Origin: an uncultured Verrucomicrobiota bacterium
GTDB taxonomy: Bacteria > Verrucomicrobiota > Kiritimatiellia > CAIQIC01 > Lenti-01
Direction: 5' to 3'
DNA: 64,000 bases
Assembly (NCBI GenBank): GCA_938003985.1
Contig: CALKWZ010000043.1
Location: 1-64,000 of the forward strand
Positions within the stretch are counted from its first letter, which is position 1. Each line of letters begins with the position of its first letter. The translations under genes and the position numbers were made by a program. Below the pieces are notes generated by a model that ran no database searches, was not told where the DNA came from, and saw only the letters and a program-made list of their open reading frames with translations. Positions 47,447 through 56,089 of the stretch are shown here, piece after piece.

Positions 47447-49987
47447 ATGAAATTTCTGCCGTCCGTCGCCCGCTTTGCCCTGATCATGGCCTGGTTATCT
47501 CCGGCGGCCTTCGCCGCCGCGGAGCCGGAAGCCGTCCCCGTCTACTTTTCCCCTTATCCCGCCGTTCCCGAACAGGTCCGCACCCAGCGCGACGTCATCC
47601 GGTGGCGCCTGGGCGATGAGCTGTTCGACGAGGGCCCCTGCCTCGAAGGCGTACCGTTCCCCGTGCTCGTCGGCACCACCCAGCAGATCCAGCGCGTCAA
47701 CCAGATGCTGGCCACCTCCGTCCAGACCTTCGGCCCCCTGCGCGGCTACGAGCAGATCCTGCCCCAGTTCTGCGCCCCGGCGCCCGAGCCGGGACTCGGC
47801 GCCATCAATATCACCAACGGCTACCACGACGAAGAGGCCATCGCCGCCTTGCTGACGGATTTCGCGACGAACTTCCCGGCGTTGGCCCAGAAGATCCAGA
47901 TCGGGGCCACGACGCTGGGCCGGCCGATCTGGGCTTTGAAAATTTCCGACAACGTCGCCACGGAGGAACCCGAACCGCGCGTCGTGATCGACGCCAACAT
48001 CCACTCCCGCGAATTCGCCCCGCCGGAAGTCGCGCTCGACGTCATCTGGCAGCTGCTCTACGGCTACACGAACAACGCCACCTTCGCTTCCTGGGTCGAC
48101 GGCATGGAAATCTACGTCATTCCGTGCCTGAACCCCGATGGCCGCTATTTTTGCGACACGGTCAGCACCAGCTGGCGCAAGAACGGGCGCGACAACAACC
48201 GCAGCGGCACCTGGACCTATCCGGCCGACGGCGTGGATCTCAACCGCAATTCCGCGTTCTTCTGGGGCAGCGACGACGACGGCTCCACGTCCTATGCCGC
48301 CGACGACACCTACCGCGGGCCGTATGCCGCCTCCGAACCGGAAATCCAGGCCTACGACGCGTTCCTGCAGCGCGTCCGTCCCGCTTTCACCCTCACCCTG
48401 CACAGCTACGAAGGCTCGATCTACAGTCCCTACGGCGACTACAACGTCGGCATGCCGGCGCCCGATCCGTTCAAGCCGCTCGGGACCAACATCGCCCGCG
48501 TCTGCACCAACGACGACAATTCCGCCTACGTCTATTACAGCGGCCCCGAGTTCAGCTACACCGTCAACGGCGACCGCAGCGACGCGAACTACGGCCTCTA
48601 CGGCATCCAGGCCTACGGGGCGGAAATCGGTTCCGCGTTCCAGCCCACCTATGCCACCACCCGGGACAAGCTGGTGCCCGGCCTGCGCCGCGGCTGGCAG
48701 CAGTTCCTGGCCGCCGCCCACACGAACTGGCCCAAGGTGCGGGGCTGGTCTACCGATCCCCTCACCGGCCAGCCCGCGCCCGTGCGCATCCACTCGCTCA
48801 ACCTGACCAGCCGGCCGAACGACGAGCACTGGACCAGCCGCGCCGACGGATTCTACGAATGCCCGCTACCCACGGCCGGCACCTACCGGATCGTCTTTGC
48901 CCCGCTCGACCAGCCCTCGCTGGCGATCACCCAGACCATCGCCGTCTCGTCCACGGCCCGCGCCACCAACTTGGCGTTCGGCGTGGCCCCGGTGTTCGGC
49001 GAATTGGGCGCCGACGGCCTGCTGACGTGGAGCAACCAAAGCGAAAACGGCACGGCGCTGCTCGAAGGCGCCGCCGATCTCGCCGGACCGTGGCAACCGC
49101 AACTGGCCCTCGCCTCCACCGGCCGCGTGGGTCAAACGACGCTGCCGGCGAACGTCGCATCGTTTCTCCGCGTCCGCGCCGCGCCGCGGCTGTTCGCGGC
49201 CAACACCAATCTGGTCTGGATCCCATCCGGTTCGTTCCAGATGGGGGCCGACGCTTCGGGCAACACCAACGAAGCGCCGGCCGCCGCGATCGACGTCGCC
49301 GGGTTCGCCATCGACGCCCGCGAAGTCACCTACACCAACTGGGCGCGGATCCGCCGGTGGGCCATGACCAACGGCTACCACTTCGCGACCGGCCAATGCG
49401 GCGTCGTTTCCGGCGGCGGCCCGGCGCCGTCCAGCAACCATCCGGTCGTCATGGTCGGCTGGCACGATGCCGTGAAATTCTGCAACGCCCGCTCGCAGTT
49501 CGAGGGCCTGCAGCCGGCCTATTACACGACGGCCGGCCAGACCAACTTCTACAAATCCAACGTCGTGAACATCTCGTCCGCCTGCGTGGATTGGGCCGCG
49601 AACGGCTACCGCCTGCCGACCGAGGCCGAATGGGAAAAAGCCGCGCGCGGCGGTTTCACCGGCCGCGAATACCCGTGGGGCGACGTCCTCGCCGCTTCCA
49701 ACGCGCTCTACTCGGCCGCCGGCACGTCCAACGTGGCGTCCTACGCCGCCAACGGCTACGGCATGCGCGACGCCGCCGGCAACGCCGCCGAATGGTGCTG
49801 GGACTGGTCCGGTTCCTATGCCGACCGGACTGCCGCCAATCCGACGGGGCCGGCCACCGGCACGGTGCGGGTCGTGCGCGGCGGGTCCTGGAGCAACGCG
49901 CCCGCCGGATTGCGCTGCGCCGCCCGCGCCAGCCTCGCACCCGCCTCCAGCAACACGGTTGTCGGCCTGCGCTGCGTCCGGCGGTAA
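47447..49987 (+). CDS. Secreted M14 zinc carboxypeptidase fused to a formylglycine-generating-enzyme-like (SUMF1) domain
   Basis: The 846-residue protein begins with a signal peptide (MKFLPSVARFALIMAW to about 25). The M14 peptidase domain (about 125-430) has the zinc motif HSREFAPPEV (His186, Glu189), the Arg/Asn region WRKNGRDNN and DLNRNSAFFWG, the third zinc histidine in LTLHSYEG and the catalytic glutamate in YGAEIGSAF. A beta linker (about 435-580) leads to a SUMF1/FGE-like domain (about 583-846): NLVWIPSGSFQMGADASGN, EVTYTNWARI, RLPTEAEWEKAARGG, YGMRDAAGNAAEWCWDW and VRVVRGGSWSN. FGE-like domains also occur as non-catalytic ligand-binding folds. The fusion suggests an extracellular protease with a targeting domain. 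Confidence 0.9.
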   Translation: MKFLPSVARFALIMAWLSPAAFAAAEPEAVPVYFSPYPAVPEQVRTQRDVIRWRLGDELFDEGPCLEGVPFPVLVGTTQQIQRVNQMLATSVQTFGPLRGYEQILPQFCAPAPEPGLGAINITNGYHDEEAIAALLTDFATNFPALAQKIQIGATTLGRPIWALKISDNVATEEPEPRVVIDANIHSREFAPPEVALDVIWQLLYGYTNNATFASWVDGMEIYVIPCLNPDGRYFCDTVSTSWRKNGRDNNRSGTWTYPADGVDLNRNSAFFWGSDDDGSTSYAADDTYRGPYAASEPEIQAYDAFLQRVRPAFTLTLHSYEGSIYSPYGDYNVGMPAPDPFKPLGTNIARVCTNDDNSAYVYYSGPEFSYTVNGDRSDANYGLYGIQAYGAEIGSAFQPTYATTRDKLVPGLRRGWQQFLAAAHTNWPKVRGWSTDPLTGQPAPVRIHSLNLTSRPNDEHWTSRADGFYECPLPTAGTYRIVFAPLDQPSLAITQTIAVSSTARATNLAFGVAPVFGELGADGLLTWSNQSENGTALLEGAADLAGPWQPQLALASTGRVGQTTLPANVASFLRVRAAPRLFAANTNLVWIPSGSFQMGADASGNTNEAPAAAIDVAGFAIDAREVTYTNWARIRRWAMTNGYHFATGQCGVVSGGGPAPSSNHPVVMVGWHDAVKFCNARSQFEGLQPAYYTTAGQTNFYKSNVVNISSACVDWAANGYRLPTEAEWEKAARGGFTGREYPWGDVLAASNALYSAAGTSNVASYAANGYGMRDAAGNAAEWCWDWSGSYADRTAANPTGPATGTVRVVRGGSWSNAPAGLRCAARASLAPASSNTVVGLRCVRR

Positions 49988-50042
49988 AATCGCGCATTTC
50001 AATCGGGCGGCTCCGCCCACCCTGTTTCGCGGTTCGATCCCA

Positions 50043-50061
50043 GCGACTTGGACCAAGTCGC
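50043..50061. repeat. Perfect palindrome between convergent genes
   Basis: GCGACTTGG-A-CCAAGTCGC is a 9-bp perfect inverted repeat about 55 bp past the carboxypeptidase stop. It lacks a T-tract; it may help end rightward transcription or bind a protein. Confidence 0.4.
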
Positions 50062-50092
50062 CCTGCCAAGACCCGGCCGATCCGCCCAAGCG

Positions 50093-50124
50093 AAAACCGC
50101 CGGCCCCGCGAGCGGGACCGGCGG
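50093..50124 (-). terminator. Intrinsic terminator of the 50146-54153 gene
   Basis: On the minus strand CCGCCGGTCCCGC pairs with GCGGGGCCGGCGG (50124-50097) with one A-C/T mismatch position, followed by TTTT (50096-50093). It lies about 20 bp past the stop at 50146. Confidence 0.65.
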
Positions 50125-50145
50125 CGAGGATCGGCCGCCGGCCGA

Positions 50146-53100
50146 TTATTCCGGCGTCGCGCCGATGCGCAACACGCGCCGGTTGGTCACGCCGCTCAGG
50201 ATGCTGATCGTGCGCGTGGCGGGATTCCAGTCGTAATCGACGCCCTGCGTCAACGTAGAGCCCAGGCCTTGGCCCAGGTTGTTCAGACCGGCCGGGCTGC
50301 TGTCCGTACCGTACACGGCGGTCAGCAGGTAGTTCGTCGGCAGGACGATGACGACGTTCTGGTTGCTGGTCGTGTAGAACATGGCGCTGCCTTGGCCGCC
50401 ATCGCCGATCTGCCAGATTTCACCGCCGCCGCCGGCCAGCACCGTGAAGGAAACGGTGTTCGACGCCGTTTGCGCCGCGTCGTCCGTCGCCGTCACCGTG
50501 GCCGTGTAGTCGCCGGCCGGAGCGGTGGCCAGGATGGTGAACACGTTGTCGACCGCGGTGCGATAGCCTTCGCCCAGCGTGCTCGTCCAGCTGTAGCCGT
50601 AAGGCGCGGTGCCGTTCATGGCCGTCGCGGTGATCGCGTCGCTGGCGCCCTGCGCCACGGTGAATCCGTTGGTCCGGTTCACCGACACGCTGAACGCCGG
50701 CGTGCCGAACCAGAGGCCGATATCGTCGATGTTGATGCGGGTCGTGCCCGAAACGGAAACGATCTGCAAGTAGGTCGCGTTCGCCGGAACGGTTTCCAGC
50801 ACGACTTCGGTCAACGTCGTGCTTTCCGGATCAATGGCGGCGCCCACGTCCTCCCAGGTGGCGCCGTCCGGGCTGACTTGGACTTTGAACGTCGTGCCGT
50901 TGTCGGTGCCGTAGTTCGCGTGCCAGAGGCTGATCTTGGTAATGGGCTCGGCAAAGGCCGCCGTCGTCGCCAGAACGGCGCTGGTCCCGCCTTGGGGATA
51001 GAAGCGGCCGGCGTATACGCCATGCACGCGATCGTTCGCCAAGTTGCCCCGCAGCACCCGCTGATGGGCGAAGCTGACGTTGTTCACCAGCGAAGTTCCC
51101 GCCGTGTACGCCGAAGTGCTGAGCGTCGTGTTGGTTTCAAAGTCGATCAAGACGCCCGGTGCGTCGTAGACCTCGAAGGTCACCGTCACCGCGGCGGGTT
51201 CGGCCGGCATCGTGAACGTATTGCCCGTCACGGCCACGGCTCCGCCGTTCACGACGAGGCTGGCCACGCGATATCCGCCCGCCGGAACGGCGTTGACCGT
51301 CACGGTCTGGCCCGCTTCGGCTTCCGTCGCCGGCGTCGTGGTGACCGTGCCGTTTTCCGGCGCGTTCGTGACGATGGTGATCGCGTACTTCGTGGCCGGG
51401 GCCACGACCGAGAAGTTCAGGCTGTTGGTGACGCTCTGGACGGGGTCGGACGCATCCGTCGCCACCACGGTGGCCGAGTAGTCGCCGAGCGGCGCCGTCG
51501 CCAGGATCGTGAAGACGTTGCCGACCGCCGTGCGGTCGCCCTCGCCCAGCGAGCTCGTCCAGACGTAGTCGTACGGCGCGGTGCCGTTCGCCGCCGTCGC
51601 CGTGATCGCGTCGCTGGTCCCTTGCTCCACCGTGAAGCCGCTGGTCTTGTCGAAGCTCACGCCGAAGACCGGCGCGCCGGTGCTGTGGTAGCCCAGGCGC
51701 TCGTTCGTCGTTTCACCGGCTTCTTCGACTTGCGCCAAGGTGAATTCATCCCAATCGGCGGCGTTGAAGTCCGCGGCAATGCCGGCCGTGACGGTGTCCT
51801 TGCGAACGAAGCTCTTGTCGACCGCCGTATTGGCGGTCAACCCAAACGCGTCCACCACGTTCGCCGATTCGAATGGCGTGCCGGTGAATATCGCCACGCT
51901 GTCATCGCCGTTGAACTGGAGGTTCGCTGTCTGCTGGGCAACGGCATACGTCGGATTTGAGGCCGTCGCGGTGCTTATCAAATATGTCGCTCCCGGGGCG
52001 AGGGAATTGCTCAGCACCACCGTAAGCGTCGGCGTGCCGTTGGTTTTCCAGCCTTCACGGGCCGTATTATTCCATGTGCCAAGCCGATAGCCGCCCGCCG
52101 CCAAATCAACGGTCGAACTGCCCGGGTTGTAGATTTCGATCCACTTGTCAAAGCCGGCACCTTCGTAGTACTGCGAAATGATCAGCGCGCCGCTGGCGAC
52201 GACCTCTTGGAACGTCACCGTCACGGTGACGGCGGAAGCCGGCATGGTGAAGGCGTTGCCGGTCACGGTCACGGGGTTCATCGCTTCGTCCACCACCGCG
52301 ATGCTCTGCACCGCGTAACCGCCGACGGGGGTCGCGCTGACCGTCACGGTCGCGCCTTCCGCGGCTTCCGTGGCCGGGGTCGTTGTGACCGTGCCGTTTT
52401 CCGGCGCGTTGGTCACGATGGCAATGCCGTATTGGACGACCGGCGCCGTCACCGAGAAGTTGATCGTGTTGGTCACGGCCGCGGCCGTGGCGTCCGTCGC
52501 GACCACCTGGGCCGAATAGTCGCCGAGCGGCGCCGTGGCCAGGATCGTGAAGACGTTGTCCAGCGCCGAATAATAGGCGCCGTCCAGCGAGCTGCTCCAC
52601 GAATAGCCGTAGGGTTCCGTGCCGTTCGCGGCGGTGGCCGTGATCACGTCGCCGGTGCCCTGTTCGATCTGGAATCCTTCGGGCTGGTCGAACGTCACGC
52701 CGAAGGACGCGGCGCCGAACCACAAACCGATGTCGTCGATGCAGACGCGATCGGCTTCGCCGCCCAGCGCGAGGAACTGGAAGTAGGTCATGTTCGCGGG
52801 GATCGAATCGATCGTCCCTTCCAGCAGCGTCGCCCCGTCCGGATCGTAGGCGGCCGCGCCCACGTCCTGCCAGGAGGCGCCATCCGCGCTCACCTGCACC
52901 TTGAAGGTCGTCGTGTTGTCGCTGCCGTAGTCCGCATAGAGGAAATTGATCTTGGTGATCGGCTGCGCGAGGGCTTCGGCCGTGGCGATGAAGCCCACGT
53001 TGGTGCTCAGGTAGCGGATGCGCGCGGAAGCCGCGCCGTTCTTCGGATCGCTGACCGAGGTGCCGCGCAACGCGCCCGAATGGGCCATCAGCACGCCGCT

Positions 53101-54153
53101 GACCGTCGAGGTTCCCGGCGCGTAGCTGTTGAAACCGGTCACCGTCTCGAAATCGATCAGCTGGTCGGGCGCTTCATAGGGTTCGAAGGTCACGGTCACC
53201 GTCACTGCCGCGGCCGGCATCGTGAACGCATTGCCCACCACCGCCACCGGATTCATGGCGTCGTCCACCACCGCGATGCTGGCCACGCGGTAGCCATCCC
53301 CCGGCGTGGCGGTGATCGCGACCGTTTCGCCGGCCAGCGCCTGGTTTTCCGGGGAGGTCGTCACGGTGCCGTTCGTCGGCGGGGCAATGGCGATGGCATA
53401 GGCCGTCTCCACGCTGAAATTGATCGTGTTGCTGGCGCTCTGCGCGGCATCGTCCGTCGCGACGACCGTCGCCGAATAGCTCCCGGCCGGCGCCGTCGCC
53501 AGAATCGTGAACGTGTCCGCGACCGCCGAATAATGGGCGCCGTCCAGCGTGCTGCTCCAGCCGTAGCCGTACGGTTCCGTTCCGTTCAGCGCCGTGGCGA
53601 CGATCGCGTCGCTGGTCCCTTCGGTCACCTTGAAGCCTTCGGCTTTGTCGAACGAGACGAGAAAATCGGTCGAGCCGGCCGTGATCAGCACGCCGTCGAT
53701 GCCGACGTTGCCCGAGACCTTGGTCACGTAGTTGAACCGAACGTGCCGCGAAGCGTTGAGCAACGCATTGGTCACCGGAGCGGCGGTCGTGGGGATACCG
53801 CTGCCGTTATAGGCCACGACGTCCGTCCAGGTCGCATCGTCCGCGGACTCCTCGACCTTGAAGACATAGGCCCCGCTCAGGGTATTGGCGCGGATCCAAT
53901 AGGACACTTCGCCAGGGGCGCTGTCGAAATGGATGGTCAGCGTTTCGCCCGTATTGTCGAACCGGGCGGCACCGCCGCCCACGCCATCGTAATTGGCATA
54001 ATCGTTGCCCGACCCCAAACCGTTGACCCACCCCACGGGCAGAAACTCGTTGGTCCACGGGCCCGAATGGCTCGTCGGCAAACTCGCCACTTGCCCCAGC
54101 GCCGCTGTTGCCATCATCCCGACGCACACCAACCCGACCAGCCACTTCTTCAT
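50146..54153 (-). CDS. Large secreted repeat protein with Ig-like, InlB-B-like and lamin-tail-like domains
   Basis: The 1,335-residue protein has a signal peptide (MKKWLVGLVCVGMMATAALG). Residues about 20-150 are a module also found in the neighbouring 54212-54967 product. Then comes a repeating set: Ig-like units with ATAxNGTxPYxYxW(S/T)S(T/S)L and VFTILATAPxGxY, paired with InlB-B-like units (APENGTVTTTPATEA). Between these are galactose-binding-like units with TTFKVQVSxDGA(S/T)W and IDDIGLWFG. A lamin-tail-like unit (GALIISQYYEGAGFDKW) lies near the middle. All are adhesion or scaffold folds; no enzyme motif is seen. ATG 54153 has AAGGAG at ideal spacing. Confidence 0.88.
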   Translation of the reverse strand: MKKWLVGLVCVGMMATAALGQVASLPTSHSGPWTNEFLPVGWVNGLGSGNDYANYDGVGGGAARFDNTGETLTIHFDSAPGEVSYWIRANTLSGAYVFKVEESADDATWTDVVAYNGSGIPTTAAPVTNALLNASRHVRFNYVTKVSGNVGIDGVLITAGSTDFLVSFDKAEGFKVTEGTSDAIVATALNGTEPYGYGWSSTLDGAHYSAVADTFTILATAPAGSYSATVVATDDAAQSASNTINFSVETAYAIAIAPPTNGTVTTSPENQALAGETVAITATPGDGYRVASIAVVDDAMNPVAVVGNAFTMPAAAVTVTVTFEPYEAPDQLIDFETVTGFNSYAPGTSTVSGVLMAHSGALRGTSVSDPKNGAASARIRYLSTNVGFIATAEALAQPITKINFLYADYGSDNTTTFKVQVSADGASWQDVGAAAYDPDGATLLEGTIDSIPANMTYFQFLALGGEADRVCIDDIGLWFGAASFGVTFDQPEGFQIEQGTGDVITATAANGTEPYGYSWSSSLDGAYYSALDNVFTILATAPLGDYSAQVVATDATAAAVTNTINFSVTAPVVQYGIAIVTNAPENGTVTTTPATEAAEGATVTVSATPVGGYAVQSIAVVDEAMNPVTVTGNAFTMPASAVTVTVTFQEVVASGALIISQYYEGAGFDKWIEIYNPGSSTVDLAAGGYRLGTWNNTAREGWKTNGTPTLTVVLSNSLAPGATYLISTATASNPTYAVAQQTANLQFNGDDSVAIFTGTPFESANVVDAFGLTANTAVDKSFVRKDTVTAGIAADFNAADWDEFTLAQVEEAGETTNERLGYHSTGAPVFGVSFDKTSGFTVEQGTSDAITATAANGTAPYDYVWTSSLGEGDRTAVGNVFTILATAPLGDYSATVVATDASDPVQSVTNSLNFSVVAPATKYAITIVTNAPENGTVTTTPATEAEAGQTVTVNAVPAGGYRVASLVVNGGAVAVTGNTFTMPAEPAAVTVTFEVYDAPGVLIDFETNTTLSTSAYTAGTSLVNNVSFAHQRVLRGNLANDRVHGVYAGRFYPQGGTSAVLATTAAFAEPITKISLWHANYGTDNGTTFKVQVSPDGATWEDVGAAIDPESTTLTEVVLETVPANATYLQIVSVSGTTRINIDDIGLWFGTPAFSVSVNRTNGFTVAQGASDAITATAMNGTAPYGYSWTSTLGEGYRTAVDNVFTILATAPAGDYTATVTATDDAAQTASNTVSFTVLAGGGGEIWQIGDGGQGSAMFYTTSNQNVVIVLPTNYLLTAVYGTDSSPAGLNNLGQGLGSTLTQGVDYDWNPATRTISILSGVTNRRVLRIGATPE

Positions 54154-54186
54154 GATTCGTCTCCTTGGGGAACCCGCGATTCCGAC

Positions 54187-54215
54187 ATTAAAATCAACTT
54201 ATAATAATCCGTCAG
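54187..54215 (-). promoter_or_regulatory. Candidate promoter of the large secreted protein gene
   Basis: On the minus strand CTGACG (54215-54210), 17 bp, TTTAAT (54192-54187), then about 33 nt to the ATG with a strong AAGGAG. It overlaps the last codon of the upstream gene. Confidence 0.4.
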
Positions 54216-54967
54216 GGGCGCCAAGGGGATTTTCCCGGGCGACGTACAACGGTTTTCCGACCCGAAGGCGGCAGAGCGACGGCGCGGTAATAGCGCGGAT
54301 AGTCGAAGTTGAAGTCGATCAGTTCCAGCTCGCCGCCCGTTCCTTCCGAAATGAAAATCCGGTTCCAGGCAGCGGCGGCCGGCAAGTTGGTGGCGACGTC
54401 CAAAGCGTAGTTCCGCCCGGTTTCCGTCGGCAGAATCCACACGCGCGCAATGCCATCCGCGATCACGACGCGGTCGATGACGACGGCTGGATCGGCGGCG
54501 ACCACAATGCCGTCGAGCCCCACGTTGCCGGTGACCCGCGCGGCGTAGAGAAACCGCACGTGCCGCGCGTGGTGCGACAGGCCGAAGGTCTGGAAGGTCG
54601 CGTTGGTCGGCGGCGGCGCATACGACGCCAACGTCAGCCAGTTGGTGCCGTCGATGGATTGCTCGACGCGGAAGACGCCGCCGGAGAACGAGAATCCTTG
54701 GATCCAGAAGGACACCGATTCCGGCGGAGCGGCGAAACGGACGGAAATATAATCGCCCGTGCCGTCCAGTTTGGCCGCGCCGTCGCCGAAGCCGTCGAAA
54801 CCGGGCAAGTAGTCCGGCGCCCCCAGCCCGGAAAAGGTCCAGCCGTCCGGCGGCAAGGCGTCGCGCCACGGCCCGGTGTAGGTGGCCGGCAGCGCGGCGG
54901 TTTGGGCCAGCGCCGCGTGCGCGAGCGCCGCCGCGAATCCGGCCAGAATGGTCCTGCGCATGCCCAT
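54212..54967 (-). CDS. Secreted protein sharing the N-terminal module of its downstream neighbour
   Basis: The 251-residue protein has a signal peptide (TILAGFAAALAHAALAQ). Its first 140 mature residues align with the downstream protein: (A/L)PxxxxGPW at the start, YxxxxDGxGxGAAxxDxTG, SxWIxxxxxSGxxFxVExSxDxxxW and HxRxVRFxYxxxVxGNVGxDG near the end. This looks like a carbohydrate- or galactose-binding beta domain. The remainder (VWILPTETGRNYALDVATNL) resembles short beta segments in secreted proteins of the same kind. Starts at 54967 or 54961 are both possible; AAAGG precedes 54967. Function unknown. Confidence 0.75.
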   Translation of the reverse strand: MGMRRTILAGFAAALAHAALAQTAALPATYTGPWRDALPPDGWTFSGLGAPDYLPGFDGFGDGAAKLDGTGDYISVRFAAPPESVSFWIQGFSFSGGVFRVEQSIDGTNWLTLASYAPPPTNATFQTFGLSHHARHVRFLYAARVTGNVGLDGIVVAADPAVVIDRVVIADGIARVWILPTETGRNYALDVATNLPAAAAWNRIFISEGTGGELELIDFNFDYPRYYRAVALPPSGRKTVVRRPGKSPWRP

Positions 54968-55042
54968 ACCGATACCTTTGCCCAAGCGGCGGCGTTTGAC
55001 AACCCTAATGGGAGGGTTTTCGCGCCGAAACGACAACCGCCC

Positions 55043-56086
55043 CTAGCCCGCCGGAACGAACGGCGTGAGCAGGGCTTCCTGGTACAGCCGCTGGACCATC
55101 TCCACGTCCAGGCCGTGGCCGGACTTGTAGGAGATGATTTCGCCGACGAACTGGCCGTCGTCGATCAGCGCGATGGCCGCCAGCAGATCGAGCGTGGCGC
55201 GGTGCCAGACGGCTTCGAGGGACTTGCCGTCGTGCGGCAGCAGCGGCTTGTTCCAGTACCCGAGCCGGCCGGCGACGAGCAGGTTGTCGAAGGAATAGCC
55301 CAGATTGCGGATGTCGGCGAACAGCAGGCCGATGGTTTTGCAATAGAGCATCTTGAGCGCGGACGTGTTGGTGCGCGCCGTCGCGCCGTAGGCGAACTTT
55401 TCGGGATCCACGGCGAAGCGGATGCGCTGCTTGCCGATGGCGGTCTTGAAATCCACGGCGGCATCGATCGCCAGCAATGGCCGGGCCGGATCGGCGGGCG
55501 GCGCCAAGGTCAGGAAGCCGCCGTTGCCGTTGCAGATCGTGACGCGTTCGCGCACGGTGACGTAGCTGGCCGGGCGGTTCACCCGCCGCAGGCCCGCGCC
55601 GCGCAGCGCCTGCACCAGTTCGGTGCTGCCGTGGTCGAACAGCGGCGGATCGCCGGAGTCGAGCTGGATCAGCAGGTTGTCGATGCCCAGCCCCATGCGC
55701 AGGGCGATCATGTGCTCGGCCATGCGGACGTAGTTGTGGGGCGATCCGCTGCGCAGCACGATGTTGCTGACGACGTTGCCGGTGGTCCACACGTTGCGGA
55801 TCGAACAGCGCACCGGGAGGCTGTCGGGCAGATCGGTGCGTTCGAACCACCACCCTTCCATGTCCGTCGGGCAGAGTTTCAGCGTGCGGAGGCTTTTTCC
55901 GAAGAACGTGCCGCGGCCGCGCACTTCGGCGGGCCGCTCGATGGTCGTCTGCGACCGCGCCGGCGCGGCGGGCTTGGCCTCGGGCAGCATGTCCCAGTCC
56001 ACGGCCTGGCGTTGCCAGGCGCGCACACCTTGTTCCAACGCGGCCACGGGACCGCCCAGCAATCGTCCAGCAGGAGTTTCGAACAT
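55043..56086 (-). CDS. lpxC: UDP-3-O-acyl-N-acetylglucosamine deacetylase (LpxC), divergent
   Basis: LpxC performs the committed step of lipid A synthesis, a zinc-dependent deacetylation. The 347-residue protein has the fold signatures: GRGTFFGKSLRTLKLCP, FERTDLPDSLPVRC, the zinc histidine in RMAEHMIALRMGLGIDN, DPPLFDHGSTELVQALRGAG, and the catalytic histidine in SYKSGHGLDVEMVQRL. The second zinc cluster reads WHRATLDLLAAIAL, with five residues from His to Asp instead of the four in HKxLD of well-studied LpxC. The N-terminal 50 residues are extra. It follows the unknown 56090-57811 gene by 3 bp. It implies a lipid A-containing outer membrane. Confidence 0.82.
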   Translation of the reverse strand: MFETPAGRLLGGPVAALEQGVRAWQRQAVDWDMLPEAKPAAPARSQTTIERPAEVRGRGTFFGKSLRTLKLCPTDMEGWWFERTDLPDSLPVRCSIRNVWTTGNVVSNIVLRSGSPHNYVRMAEHMIALRMGLGIDNLLIQLDSGDPPLFDHGSTELVQALRGAGLRRVNRPASYVTVRERVTICNGNGGFLTLAPPADPARPLLAIDAAVDFKTAIGKQRIRFAVDPEKFAYGATARTNTSALKMLYCKTIGLLFADIRNLGYSFDNLLVAGRLGYWNKPLLPHDGKSLEAVWHRATLDLLAAIALIDDGQFVGEIISYKSGHGLDVEMVQRLYQEALLTPFVPAG

Positions 56087-56089
56087 GGT

